The translations under genes were made by a program, and so were the position numbers. Source: Beijerinckiaceae bacterium (GTDB lineage Bacteria > Pseudomonadota > Alphaproteobacteria > Rhizobiales > Beijerinckiaceae). Taken from it: a DNA stretch of 64,000 bases. The number at the start of each line of letters is the position of its first letter. The stretch's first letter is position 1. The DNA is taken from positions 1 to 64,000 of the forward strand of contig CANGFT010000004.1 of assembly GCA_947453205.1 (NCBI GenBank), in the 5' to 3' direction. Below, one piece after another: positions 26,129 to 35,093 of this stretch. The notes under the pieces are model-generated. The model had not been told where the DNA came from. It worked only from the letters and a program-made list of their open reading frames with translations, and searched no databases.

Positions 26129-26422
26129 ATGCATCTTCGAACGCCTCTGGACCTTGGACTGGCCATACGCCAGCAACGTCGGCGCCTCGGCCTGAACCAG
26201 ACAGATCTGGCTGGTCGCGCAGGCGTGGGACGCCAATGGATCGTGGCCATCGAGCAGGGCAAGGCCCGCGCGGAGCTGGGTCTCGTCCTGCGCACGCTGG
26301 CGGCGCTAGACCTCAGCCTGTCCATGGACGATGGCGTCGAGGCGGCGGGGTCGCCGGGCCTCCACCTCGAGCCCATCGACATCGACGCCATCGTCGAAGC
26401 CGCGCGGGCGCGACGCCCATGA
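26129..26422 (+). CDS. hipB: HipB-type XRE antitoxin/repressor
   Basis: 97 residues. The helix-turn-helix is LGLNQTDLAGRAGVGRQWIVAIEQGKARAELGLVLRTLAAL (about residues 20-60), typical of HipB. The C-terminal tail would contact HipA. The start at ATG 26129 lies just after the operator array and leaves a leader of about 25 nt from the predicted promoter; an ATG at 26087 falls inside an operator and is less likely. The TGA overlaps the hipA ATG (ATGA), so translation is coupled. Confidence 0.88.
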   Translation: MHLRTPLDLGLAIRQQRRRLGLNQTDLAGRAGVGRQWIVAIEQGKARAELGLVLRTLAALDLSLSMDDGVEAAGSPGLHLEPIDIDAIVEAARARRP

Positions 26423-27717
26423 ACGCGACGCTGGCGATCATCGTCGATGGCCGGATCATGGGCGAGGTCCGCAGGGATAGGCGGGGACGCCTCACCCTCG
26501 CCTATGACGCGGGCTGGCGGCGGGCGCCGGACGCTTATCCGCTCTCGCTGTCCATGCCGCTGATGGCCGCCGAGCATGAGCACGCGAAGATCGAGCCTTG
26601 GCTATGGGGCTTGCTGCCGGACAATGAGGCCATACTCGCCCGCTGGGGACAACGTTTTCAGGTCTCGCCGCGCAATCCCTTCGCGTTGCTCGCCCATGTT
26701 GGCGAGGACTGCGCTGGAGCGGTCCAGATCGTCACGCCCGAGCGCGCCGAGGCTCTTTGCGCACAGCCCGCAGGGCAGGTCGAATGGCTTGATGAAAAAG
26801 ATATCGCAGAGCGCATCCGCATCCTGCGCAAGGACCAGTCCGCATGGCGCATCGCGCGCGACGCCGGCCAGTTCAGCCTCGCAGGCGCCCAGCCCAAGAC
26901 GGCCTTCCTTTTCGAGAGGGGGCGTTGGGGCGTCCCTTCAGGGCGGACGCCCACCACCCATATCGTCAAACCCCCGATTGGGGCTTTCGACGGACATGCC
27001 GAAAACGAGCATGTTTGCCTTGCTCTGGCGCGAGCCCTTGGATTGCCCGCCGCCACATCGCAGGTCCGCATGTTCGAGGATGAGGCGGCGATCGTGGTCG
27101 AGCGTTACGACCGTGTGCGCATCGGCGAAACGATCCGACGGCTGCATCAGGAGGATATGTGTCAGGCGCTCGGATGCGCCCCAACGGGCAAGTATGAGAA
27201 CGAAGGCGGCCCCGGAGCGCAGGAGATCGCAGCGCTTCTTCGAGCCTCATCCGGTCGACCGAACGAGGATGTCCGGACATTCGTTCAGGCGCTTGCGCTC
27301 AACTGGCTCATCGGCGGAACGGATGCGCATGCGAAAAATTATTCCATGCTGATCGGGGCAGGCGGGCGAGCGCGCCTGGCGCCTCTCTACGATGTCGCCA
27401 GCACGCTGCCTTATGATTTCGACGTCAGGAAGCTGCGCCTCGCAATGAAGATCGGCGGCGAATATCTACTTGGCGACATCACGCTGCGGCAGTGGAGCAA
27501 ATTCGCGTCATCTGTGCGGCTGGATGAGGCGCAGGTCCGCCGGACATGCCTTGAGCTGGCCGAGCGTCTGCCCGACGCGCTCGCCGACGTCATAAGGATC
27601 GCCCGGGCCGATGGCCTCCAACATTCTGTGCTGCAGCGGCTTTGCGATGGTCTGACCGCGAGGGCCATCAGGTGCCGGGAGATGCTGATCGCCGCGCCGC
27701 CACTTCAAGCCGAGTGA
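26419..27717 (+). CDS. hipA: HipA-family serine/threonine kinase toxin
   Basis: 432 residues, the usual full HipA length. It has a HipA N-terminal domain, the regulatory loop FSLAGAQPKTAF (Ser153 corresponds to the autophosphorylated Ser150 of E. coli HipA), the catalytic loop GGTDAHAKNYSML (Asp302, Asn307) and the metal-binding LAPLYDVAST (Asp325). All key residues are intact, so the kinase should be active. In E. coli, HipA phosphorylates glutamyl-tRNA synthetase and causes growth arrest and persistence. It is translationally coupled to hipB. Confidence 0.93.
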   Translation: MNATLAIIVDGRIMGEVRRDRRGRLTLAYDAGWRRAPDAYPLSLSMPLMAAEHEHAKIEPWLWGLLPDNEAILARWGQRFQVSPRNPFALLAHVGEDCAGAVQIVTPERAEALCAQPAGQVEWLDEKDIAERIRILRKDQSAWRIARDAGQFSLAGAQPKTAFLFERGRWGVPSGRTPTTHIVKPPIGAFDGHAENEHVCLALARALGLPAATSQVRMFEDEAAIVVERYDRVRIGETIRRLHQEDMCQALGCAPTGKYENEGGPGAQEIAALLRASSGRPNEDVRTFVQALALNWLIGGTDAHAKNYSMLIGAGGRARLAPLYDVASTLPYDFDVRKLRLAMKIGGEYLLGDITLRQWSKFASSVRLDEAQVRRTCLELAERLPDALADVIRIARADGLQHSVLQRLCDGLTARAIRCREMLIAAPPLQAE

Positions 27718-27734
27718 CCTGCGCTCCGCCGGGC

Positions 27735-28745
27735 TCACTCGATCAACGGCCGCGCCCGCGCCTTCACCGCCGCAGGCAGGGCGATCAGCTCTTCGGCGAT
27801 CTTCTGCATGCGCAGGCCGTCCACGGGGTCGACCTCGAAATTGCCGGCCTGCGCCTCCTTCACGAATTCAGGATCCTTCATCGTGGCGAGGAAGGCCGCG
27901 CGGATCGCGGCGATGCGGTCGGCGGGCACGCCGGGAGGGGCGGCGAGGGGACGGCCGAACAGCGTCCCCGCTGAAATCAGGCGGATGGCCGCCTTGTCCT
28001 CCTCGGTTTTGGCGAGATCCTGCACCGAGGGCACGTCGCCGATGTCGGCGGGCTTGGGCCCCTCATAGGCGAGGATGGTGATCTTCTTTTCGTCGAGCCA
28101 GCTCTTCTTCGTGACCTTCCAGCTCGACCAGGTGTTGTTGCGCCCCGCCGCCTCGCCGCGCTCCATGGCGAGATTGACGTCGTTGCCGCCGGGATAGCCC
28201 ACCACGATCCTGAATTTGGTGCCTGCGAATTCATTGATCATGCGCGGGAACGTGTCGGTGATGCCGCCCCTGCCGACGGCGCCGATCACCACTTCCTTCT
28301 GCCTCGCCTCCTCGATGGTCTTGACGCCGCTGGTGTGCCAGACCGCGAGGGTCTCCACGGTCGGGGCGATGGAGCCGATCCACTGGAATTTGGCGGAGTC
28401 GAACTGCGGGCCGGGCAGGCCTACCGCCTGCATGATCGGCAGCGCGTTCTGGATCATGCCGATGAAGGTGCCGTCCTTGGGGCCGATGTTGTAGAGCCAG
28501 TTCGCCTCAGTCAGGCCCCCCGCGCCCACCATGTTCTGCGCGACCACATTGGGATTGCCGGGGATATGGCGGCCGATGTGCCGGGCGATCAGCCGGGCCT
28601 GCAGGTCATATTCCCCGCCGGGGCTCACCCCGATGAGGACGGTGACGGTCTTGCCCTTGAAAAAGTCAGCCACCGGATCAGCCGCGGCGGGCGTGACGCT
28701 GGCGGCCAGCGCGAGGGCCAGGAACGAACGGCGGGCGAGTCTCAT
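27735..28745 (-). CDS. TctC/Bug-family tripartite tricarboxylate transporter receptor (orphan)
   Basis: 336 residues from ATG 28745 with GGGAGA upstream. The signal peptide (1-22, ending AAA) precedes DPVADFFKGKTVTVLIGVSPGGEYDLQARLIARHI, a divergent form of the Bug-protein start. PNVVAQNMVGAGGLTEANWLYN and PKDGTFIGMIQ are family-like. Bug proteins are periplasmic binding proteins for carboxylates and aromatic acids. No TctA/TctB genes are adjacent, as is common for orphan Bug proteins. It converges on hipA. Confidence 0.85.
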   Translation of the reverse strand: MRLARRSFLALALAASVTPAAADPVADFFKGKTVTVLIGVSPGGEYDLQARLIARHIGRHIPGNPNVVAQNMVGAGGLTEANWLYNIGPKDGTFIGMIQNALPIMQAVGLPGPQFDSAKFQWIGSIAPTVETLAVWHTSGVKTIEEARQKEVVIGAVGRGGITDTFPRMINEFAGTKFRIVVGYPGGNDVNLAMERGEAAGRNNTWSSWKVTKKSWLDEKKITILAYEGPKPADIGDVPSVQDLAKTEEDKAAIRLISAGTLFGRPLAAPPGVPADRIAAIRAAFLATMKDPEFVKEAQAGNFEVDPVDGLRMQKIAEELIALPAAVKARARPLIE

Positions 28746-28856
28746 GTTTGTCTCCCTTGCGCGCGGGGCGCGATTTGCGCGCAGTCTAGCCGCGAAGCCG
28801 TCATAAGGGAACGCTCCCGCCCCCGCCCGCATTGCCTTCTCATCATGGAGGCGGTC

Positions 28857-29165
28857 ATGGACGACAGAATCAGGCGCGTGCGCGCGAGGGCGCGGCATCT
28901 GTGGGAGGCTGCGGGCAAGCCCGCCAACCGCAAGGTCGAGGATTTCCTCGATGAAGCGGGCGAGCTTGTCGCCATCGAGGACAGCCAGCGCGACACGCTC
29001 AAGCCCAACCCGCTCAGGGATCAGGAGAAGCGGCCCTTCGGCGAGCCCGTGGAATCGCCGCTGGCCGCTGAAAATCTTGGGGAATTTCCCGACCTCACCG
29101 ATCAGGGCGAGAGCAAGGCCCACCCGGGCTTTGAAAATCTGGAGAATGGCGTGCGCAAGCCCTGA
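28857..29165 (+). CDS. small DUF2934-like protein
   Basis: 102 residues from an ATG with GGAGG 5 nt upstream. The N-terminal half, RIRRVRARARHLWEAAGKP followed by EDFLDEAGELVAIED, resembles DUF2934, a helical domain of unknown role in rhizobia and relatives (from memory). The C-terminal half is acidic, polar and probably disordered. Codon use matches that of its neighbours. It lies 64 bp before the quinone reductase gene on the same strand. Confidence 0.75.
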   Translation: MDDRIRRVRARARHLWEAAGKPANRKVEDFLDEAGELVAIEDSQRDTLKPNPLRDQEKRPFGEPVESPLAAENLGEFPDLTDQGESKAHPGFENLENGVRKP

Positions 29166-29229
29166 GCCGCCGCTCTTGCCATTCGCCCGCCAAAGGCTAA
29201 ACCTGCGCGCCATCATGAGGAGAAAAATC

Positions 29230-30213
29230 ATGCGCGCAGGTTGGTTCGAGAAGACGGGTCCGGCCGCCGAGGTCATCGTGGTCGGCGATATGGACAAGCC
29301 CGTGGCTGGCGCGGGCGAGGTTCTGATCCGCCTGCACGCCTCCGGCATCAACCCCTCCGACTACAAGCGCCGGGCCAACGCCAAGGTTGCGCCTGAGTTT
29401 CCGCGCGTCGTGCCCCATTCCGACGGCGCGGGCGTGGTCGAGGCTTTGGGCGAGGGCGTCACGGGGCTGTCGGTCGGCGATCGCGTGTGGTGCTACAACG
29501 GCCAGTGGGCGCGTCCCATGGGCACGGCGGCGGACTATATCTCGCTCGCCCAGCGCTATGTGAAGCCGCTGCCCGCCAACACCAGCTTCGTCGAGGGCGC
29601 CTGTTTCGGCATCCCCTGCATGACCGCCTATCATGCGGTGCATCTGGCGGGTTCGCTCAAGGGCAAGACGGTCTATGTCCCCGGCGCCACCGGGCGCGTC
29701 GGCGCCTATGCCGTGCAATTCGCCAAATGGCGGGGCGCGCGGGTCATCGCCTCCACCGGGAGCGGGGAGGCCGCCATGGCCGCGATCCGCGACCTCGGCG
29801 CTGACCTCGTGCTCGACCGCAAGGCCGCGGATCTGGGCGCGCGCATCCTCGCCGAGACCGGCGGACGCGGCGTCGATCATATCGTTGAGGTCGATCTGCC
29901 CGGCTCCATCGGCTTCAACGAGAGCATCATCGCCGAGCGCGGCTCCATGGTCTCCTTCGGCGCCGCAAGCGCGCCCACCATGCCCGTCACCCAGATCGGC
30001 CGCCGCGCCCGCAACATGAGCCTGCACTTCATCTTCGTCTATATGCTGGACGAGGCGACCTTCGAGGCGACCTGCGCGGGCATCAACGCCTGCGCCGAGG
30101 CGGGCGCCCTCAAGCACCGCATCGGCGGCGTGTTCCCCCTCGAAGACCTCGCCAAGGCCCATCACATGGCCGAGACGACAAGCGGCACGGGGCATGTGGT
30201 GGTGACGATGTGA
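29230..30213 (+). CDS. NADPH:quinone reductase, zinc-less MDR family
   Basis: 327 residues with GAGGAG before the ATG. An N-terminal GroES-like domain (INPSDYKRR replaces zinc-binding residues; GDRVWCYNGQW) is followed by a Rossmann domain with VPGATGRVGAYAVQFAKWRGARVI (about 154-177). The HxxG/Cys zinc ligands of alcohol dehydrogenases are absent, as in zeta-crystallin-type quinone reductases. It would transfer hydride from NADPH to quinones or enones. Probably monocistronic or with the DUF2934-like gene. Confidence 0.9.
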   Translation: MRAGWFEKTGPAAEVIVVGDMDKPVAGAGEVLIRLHASGINPSDYKRRANAKVAPEFPRVVPHSDGAGVVEALGEGVTGLSVGDRVWCYNGQWARPMGTAADYISLAQRYVKPLPANTSFVEGACFGIPCMTAYHAVHLAGSLKGKTVYVPGATGRVGAYAVQFAKWRGARVIASTGSGEAAMAAIRDLGADLVLDRKAADLGARILAETGGRGVDHIVEVDLPGSIGFNESIIAERGSMVSFGAASAPTMPVTQIGRRARNMSLHFIFVYMLDEATFEATCAGINACAEAGALKHRIGGVFPLEDLAKAHHMAETTSGTGHVVVTM

Positions 30214-30412
30214 CGCCAGATCCGGGAATTTCTTGAGTCCGGGACATTCTTGCGCGTTTTTTTGAAGCGCGCCCGGAGAATTGTCAGCTGTCGCGTCGCA
30301 AATGTCTCGGAGGCGATCGCCCGCACTGGCGCCGTCGCCGTCGAGGGCCTCTTCCAGCCGAACTTGAAGCCCACGGCTTCGGCCCATGTGCGCGACAGCG
30401 ACGTGACTCGTC

Positions 30413-31153
30413 TCAGTCGAAGAGAAGGTCCGCCTCTTCTGCGATGACGCCCTGCCTGATGCCTTTCTGCGTGTAGAAGCGCCAGAGCTTGTCGACATGG
30501 AATTCGCGCATCTCATGCTTGTCGATCATCTCGAGCTCCGCATCCGTCAGGGCCTTCGGCTCGCGGCCAGCTTGCAGAACGGTCATCTGCGCGCGCGCGT
30601 TCTCATCGAAATGAACGGCGTCCACGAGGAGCGCGGGAACGGATTCAGCGACCAGCACGGATCCATGGGCGCGCATGAGGCAGGCGTGATGTGGCCCGAG
30701 GGCTTTGGCCAGCTTCACGCCCTGCACGGTCGTCTTGATATGGCTGGGGTCGTCATCCATGGGAATGCCCGAACGCCACCGGATGGCGCGTGCGCGCATG
30801 GGTTTGAGCTGCACATTCTCCATCATGGTGAACATGATGGCGAGCTCCATATGGCTATGGACGACCGCCTGGACATCCGGCCGCGCCTTGTAGATCTCGC
30901 TGTGGATGGGGATTTCCACCGGCGGGCGCTGGTCGCCTTCTATGACCTTCCCATCAAAGCCCACCATCAGCAGGCTGTCGGCGGTGACGTCCGATCTTGG
31001 CTGAATTCCCGGCTGGATGAAGAAGGCCTCGCGGCCGGGGACTCGCACCGACACATGGCCGGAATAATCAATGAGATCCTCCATGACCATGAGGCGCGTC
31101 GCAGCGGCCACCTGGGCGCGCAACCGCTGATTTGAATTCGATTGATCTGTCAT
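30413..31153 (-). CDS. class II aldolase/adducin-family protein
   Basis: 246 residues from ATG 31153; the upstream extension of the frame lacks support. Zinc ligands His99 and His101 in VVHSHMELAI and His163 in MRAHGSVLVAE are present, and the phosphate-loop SGHVSVRVPG (31-40) is intact. The family includes fuculose-phosphate aldolase and several decarboxylases or lyases of aromatic and sugar acids. The substrate is unknown. The MFS gene lies upstream on the same strand, 160 bp away. Confidence 0.9.
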   Translation of the reverse strand: MTDQSNSNQRLRAQVAAATRLMVMEDLIDYSGHVSVRVPGREAFFIQPGIQPRSDVTADSLLMVGFDGKVIEGDQRPPVEIPIHSEIYKARPDVQAVVHSHMELAIMFTMMENVQLKPMRARAIRWRSGIPMDDDPSHIKTTVQGVKLAKALGPHHACLMRAHGSVLVAESVPALLVDAVHFDENARAQMTVLQAGREPKALTDAELEMIDKHEMREFHVDKLWRFYTQKGIRQGVIAEEADLLFD

Positions 31154-31313
31154 GGTCCCGAGTCCCCCTGGGTGATGTCGTTCATTCGCAGCAGCGAGGA
31201 TGGCGCGCAAGTGGGCCGTCACGGACGAAGGGGTCATTGGTCTCCTCTCCAGACCCGGACGGGCGATGGTCGTCATCCCATGCCCGAGCCTCCCTCGTCA
31301 TGAGCGCGGGTTC

Positions 31314-32546
31314 CTAATGCGTCGGCTCCAAGGCGCCGTCCATGGCGCCAAGACGCCTGTAAAGAACAAGGGCCGTGATGAGGCAGACCGCGCCCGCCAG
31401 GCCGTAGGACCAGCGAAGCCCCGCCCATTCAGCCAGACCGCCAAAGAGGATGGCGCCAAAGGCGGGAGCGCCGCGGTAGACGACCGTATAGAGCGACATG
31501 ACGCGCGAACGCATGGAATCCTGCACCGAAGATTGCACGATCGCCTGAATGCTGACCGTCAGGGTGTTGAACGAATAGCCAAAGATGACCGACAGGCCGA
31601 CGCCGATCCACAAGTGATGGCTGGCCACCATGCCGAAGGTCGCCAGACCCGCGCAGGCGAGCCCGATGAAGGCCATTTTGTTCAAGCCCGAAAAATCCTT
31701 GAGAAGCGCCACCCGCGTCGCGCTGAGCATGGCGCCGACGCCCATGGCGGAGGTCAGCCAGGCGAGGCCCACCGCGTCGGAATCGAACACCGACTGCGCA
31801 AAGCCCGGCAACATGTCCTGCATCGGCCGCAGGCAGATGGAGGCGGCGGCGAGCATGATGAAGAGCGGCTGGATGCCCGCGTGGCTGATGATGTAGTGGA
31901 GGCTTTCGCTGATGTCGGAGAGGAGGTTGTGCGGCCGCTTGTCGCGCGCGGGCGCCTGCATGCGCATCTGCTGCATCACCACCGAAAAAATGAAACTCCC
32001 CACCGTATGGGCGGCGAAGGCGCCAAAGACGCCCCATGCTGGAATGACGAAGGCGGCGATGGAGGGGCCAACGAAGCGGCTGGCCTGAAAGAGCGCGGAG
32101 TCCAGCGACACGGCCGTCCTGACAAGCGCCCTGGGAACCGTATTGGGCACGACCGCATGACGCGCAGGGGTCGCGAAGGCGCTGACGATGCCTGAAAAGA
32201 CCGTCAAGGCCAGAAGCAGTTCTATTTGAAGGACGTCATGGAACATCGCCAGCGCCAGCATGGCGGCGTGAACGAATTGCAGCCATTGGGTGGTCAGCAG
32301 GATCTTGTGCGGCGAGGAGCGGTCGATGAAGGCGCCCGCAAGGGGCGACAGGAAGAGGAACGGAATGAGGTCGGCGGCGGCGATCACGCCAAGCCATGCG
32401 GGTGAATGGGTGAGCTCCCAGGCGAGCCAGCCCACACCCACGCGCTGCATCCATGACGAGATGGCCGAGGGGCCAAGCCCCACCATGAACAGCAGGTAAT
32501 TGCGATGGGTGAAGACCTCCAGGGCAGGTGGGCGGGCCTTGCTCAT
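31314..32546 (-). CDS. MFS transporter (EntS-like, MFS_3 group)
   Basis: 410 residues from ATG 32546 (G-rich ribosome-binding site); the frame could start at a TTG six codons earlier. Twelve predicted helices. FTHRNYLLFMVGLGPSAISSWMQRVGVGWLAWELT is the usual start of the enterobactin-exporter-like MFS_3 group, and GAFIDRSSPHKILL is motif A-like. Probably an exporter of a small molecule; no siderophore genes are nearby. Confidence 0.9.
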   Translation of the reverse strand: MSKARPPALEVFTHRNYLLFMVGLGPSAISSWMQRVGVGWLAWELTHSPAWLGVIAAADLIPFLFLSPLAGAFIDRSSPHKILLTTQWLQFVHAAMLALAMFHDVLQIELLLALTVFSGIVSAFATPARHAVVPNTVPRALVRTAVSLDSALFQASRFVGPSIAAFVIPAWGVFGAFAAHTVGSFIFSVVMQQMRMQAPARDKRPHNLLSDISESLHYIISHAGIQPLFIMLAAASICLRPMQDMLPGFAQSVFDSDAVGLAWLTSAMGVGAMLSATRVALLKDFSGLNKMAFIGLACAGLATFGMVASHHLWIGVGLSVIFGYSFNTLTVSIQAIVQSSVQDSMRSRVMSLYTVVYRGAPAFGAILFGGLAEWAGLRWSYGLAGAVCLITALVLYRRLGAMDGALEPTH

Positions 32547-32652
32547 CACCTCATCACCCCCCAAGGCGCCCTCTAGCGTCGGGCGTCAAACTATGGGTGG
32601 CGGAGCGCGCAATCAAGCCTCCTGAGGAGGCCGGGCGCGCGGCTCCATCCCG

Positions 32653-33363
32653 TCAGGACACGGGCAGGGACTGCATCTCCCACAGTTCCGAGGCGCTGGT
32701 CTCGGCCTCTTCCTCCTCGAGGTCGGTGGCCGTCTTCGGGCGCCCCTCGCCGGCGCTTGTCATCAGCCGCGCCCAGGCCGCCTTCATGCCCGCAGGGTCG
32801 CCCCGGAGGATCGCCTCCTCCAGCGCGCGGAAATTGGGATTCTGCAGGAGATTGTTGGCCGCCACGGCCGCAGGCGTCGCCGCCGCATAGGCGCGCGCGC
32901 CGCCGAAGGCGCCGAAGCCGCCGGGGCTGGAGAGCTGCTGAAGATCCTCGATCATGGCCTGCAGCGCCAGGCGGGCCCGCGTCTGGTCGCCGGACTGGAT
33001 CGCCTGGTTGAGCGCGAGCGTGGGCGAGCCGCCGATGGCGCGCGGGGCGAGGGCCTCCTCCGGCTCCGCGCTGGCCGACATGGGCGCCAGAGCATTGCGG
33101 GGTCCGCTCTGGGCCATGAGCTGGCGCGCGAGGGCGAGATCGGCCGAGCGCAGGGCGACGCCCATCCTGCCAAGGAAACTCTCGGGGTTGACGCGCCCGC
33201 CCGGGGGAAGCTGGCCCATGATGGCGCCATAGGCCTGGTTCGCGCCGGGCAGATCGCCCTCGTTGAGCGCCTTGGCGAGGGCTTCAAAATCCTGGCGGCG
33301 CTTCACACCCTGCGCATCATGTGCGCCAGTGGCGTAGCCGCCGCTCTGAATCCTCAAGTCCAT
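32653..33363 (-). CDS. hypothetical protein with four short helical repeats
   Basis: 236 residues, no signal peptide or membrane helix. Four degenerate units of about 22-26 residues follow the pattern F/L-x2-L-x2-A-I/L-x2-G-D-x3-A-x6-M: around 25-50 (FEALAKALNEGDLPGANQAY), 64-83, 114-138 (LALNQAIQSGDQTRARLA) and 177-201 (FRALEEAILRGDPAGMKAAW). The spacers are Ala/Pro/Gly-rich. Such FxxLxxALxxGD units recur in uncharacterised proteobacterial proteins and suggest a helical-hairpin scaffold. It is divergent from the tadE-tadG cluster. No function is assigned. Confidence 0.8.
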   Translation of the reverse strand: MDLRIQSGGYATGAHDAQGVKRRQDFEALAKALNEGDLPGANQAYGAIMGQLPPGGRVNPESFLGRMGVALRSADLALARQLMAQSGPRNALAPMSASAEPEEALAPRAIGGSPTLALNQAIQSGDQTRARLALQAMIEDLQQLSSPGGFGAFGGARAYAAATPAAVAANNLLQNPNFRALEEAILRGDPAGMKAAWARLMTSAGEGRPKTATDLEEEEAETSASELWEMQSLPVS

Positions 33364-33675
33364 CTATGTCTCCCGTGCGGCGCCAGTTCGCGCGCAGCAC
33401 TTTTCATGCCAAAAATTATGATTTTAAAAACAATGACTTGATGGAAAATGCGGATCATCCCGCCCCAGGGATTTTTTTCGCCCGCCATGGTGCCAAAAGC
33501 GGCCCTTGCGCGTTGATGTGGGGAGCGTCGTCTTTGTCAGCCCCCCAGCCCCGGCGGCGCTCCAGCCCCGGCTGTCCACAGGATGGCCGGGGCTCGTTCC
33601 GCTTGACCTTCGCTGTTAATGTGTTAACTTAATAATTACGGTAATTTCTTTCCCGCTATTTTGTGGGGGGTAAAA
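33364..33675. other. AT-richer intergenic region upstream of the tadE cluster
   Basis: 312 bp between divergent genes, with AT-rich patches at about 33405-33440 and 33612-33660 that stand out from the GC-rich surroundings and probably hold the two promoters. A 9-bp hairpin (33564-33572 with 33586-33594) lies between them with no T run. I see no gene in it. Confidence 0.5.
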
Positions 33676-34308
33676 GTGTTTCCATTCTTTCGAAAAAAGA
33701 CCGCTTCTTTCGTCAGGGACGACCGCGGCGTCATCGCGGTGGAGTTCTCCTTCGTGGCGCTGCCTTTCCTCGCGATGGTCGTGGCCATCATCCAGACCTT
33801 TCTGGAGCAGATGTTCGTCACCCAGTTGGACCGCGGGGTGCAGCGTTTCGCCGCCGATTTGCGAAGCGGCGCGATCATTCTGAATGATGTCAAGACGGCT
33901 TCGGACCTTACGGTCGCGGTCAGCGCGCGGGTGTGTCCGCCGACTAAAATTCTGACCGGCTTTGATTGCTCAAAGCTGCAAGTCCAGCTCTTCCAGGCCT
34001 TGAACTGCGCGACGAGCGGCGCCGCATCCTGCTGGGCGGGCCAATATATCGACCTCGCCAAAGCGGTCCGCAAGCCCCCATCCTTTTCCGCCCCTGTCAA
34101 TGTGATTTCCGGCGGTCCCGCCGTCGGCGGCCCAAGCGCGGACTTCGGCGGCGCCGGCGCCAGCCAATTGCTGACGGTCTATTATCCTTTCCCCAAAATG
34201 TCCTCCATCTGGAACAATCAGCCGACGGCGGTGGTCAAGGGCGTGGAGGTCCACGGAATTCTGTCAGTCGCGACATGGATCAATGATCCCTCCATCGGCG
34301 TCTTCTGA
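33676..34308 (+). CDS. TadE-like pilus/surface assembly protein (first copy)
   Basis: 210 residues from a GTG with GGGGGG 5 nt upstream. The N-terminal basic segment is followed by DDRGVIAVEFSFVALPFLAMVVAIIQ, the TadE prepilin-like signature: Gly-x-x-x-V-E-F before a hydrophobic helix. The remainder is a periplasmic domain with Cys residues. TadE pseudopilins are cut by the TadV/CpaA peptidase and support assembly of Flp pili. It leads the cluster tadE, tadE, tadG; none of the tad ATPase or secretin genes is in the window. Confidence 0.88.
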   Translation: MFPFFRKKTASFVRDDRGVIAVEFSFVALPFLAMVVAIIQTFLEQMFVTQLDRGVQRFAADLRSGAIILNDVKTASDLTVAVSARVCPPTKILTGFDCSKLQVQLFQALNCATSGAASCWAGQYIDLAKAVRKPPSFSAPVNVISGGPAVGGPSADFGGAGASQLLTVYYPFPKMSSIWNNQPTAVVKGVEVHGILSVATWINDPSIGVF

Positions 34309-34318
34309 GGAGAGTGGC

Positions 34319-34987
34319 ATGGTGAAACTCTCTAGACCCGGCTTCTCCCTGACGGCCCTGGGCAAGTCCACCCAAGGCGCCGCGATGCTTGAATTCGCCG
34401 TCCTTGCGCCGCTGCTCCTCAGCCTGTTGCTCGGCGCCAATGAATTGACGCGATGGATGCGCGCCCGCCAGCATATGGAGGATTACGCCGCCACCGTTGC
34501 GGCCGATGTGTCGGCGGTCGCCGCCACCATATCGGCGGGAACCCTGCGCGAGCTGGTCGAGCGCATCGGCCTTGTGGCGCCGGAGCTTGTCGACTCCAGC
34601 AGAGCGGCATGGAATCCAACCGCCACGCAAAGCGACTATCTCGGCGTCGGCATCACCATGGTCATGGTGTCCCAGACGGATCCCCTCTGCCACACCAAAT
34701 GCAGCTTCAAGGGCGACGTCGTCTGGACATTCGGGAGCCTGCAACGCGCCTGCGGCGTGTTCCCCCTGCCGAAGGGATCTGAAATCAACGGCCCGCTCGT
34801 CGTCGTGGATGTGCGCTCGACCTATAAATTCGTCTTTGACCTCTCCGGCCGCTTCGGCTCCGCGCCGACGCTCAGCACCTCCGTCTTTGAGAATGTGCGG
34901 AACTGGAAGGCCGCGGGTCTGGCGCCCAAGGTCGCTCCGCAGGTTTCCGGCGATTGGAAGGTGAATGTCTGTCCGACGACGGTCTGA
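34319..34987 (+). CDS. TadE-like pilus/surface assembly protein (second copy)
   Basis: 222 residues from ATG 34319 with GAGGAG upstream, 10 bp after the first tadE stop. The signature is TQGAAMLEFAVLAPLLLSLLLGANEL, again an A/G-x-x-x-L-E-F prepilin-like site and helix. The periplasmic part contains four Cys residues (CHTKC, ACGVF, NVCPT), possibly disulfide-bonded. Same operon as its neighbours. Confidence 0.88.
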   Translation: MVKLSRPGFSLTALGKSTQGAAMLEFAVLAPLLLSLLLGANELTRWMRARQHMEDYAATVAADVSAVAATISAGTLRELVERIGLVAPELVDSSRAAWNPTATQSDYLGVGITMVMVSQTDPLCHTKCSFKGDVVWTFGSLQRACGVFPLPKGSEINGPLVVVDVRSTYKFVFDLSGRFGSAPTLSTSVFENVRNWKAAGLAPKVAPQVSGDWKVNVCPTTV

Positions 34988-35093
34988 GCGGCTGAAATTT
35001 TCTGAGTGACGTTTTCAACATCGTCAGTGCGGAAGCCGTGCATGGAGACGCCTGTCTGCATCCACAGCGTTGCTCCGCCGGGAGTGTCAGGTC

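Noticed and set aside
30214-30412. Possible small gene or RNA between the quinone reductase and aldolase genes
   Set aside because: Short open frames here lack ribosome-binding sites, and the local repeat around 30250-30275 does not form a terminator in either direction.
33564-33594. 9-bp hairpin upstream of the tadE cluster as a terminator
   Set aside because: No T run follows on either strand and it is not placed just after a stop codon.
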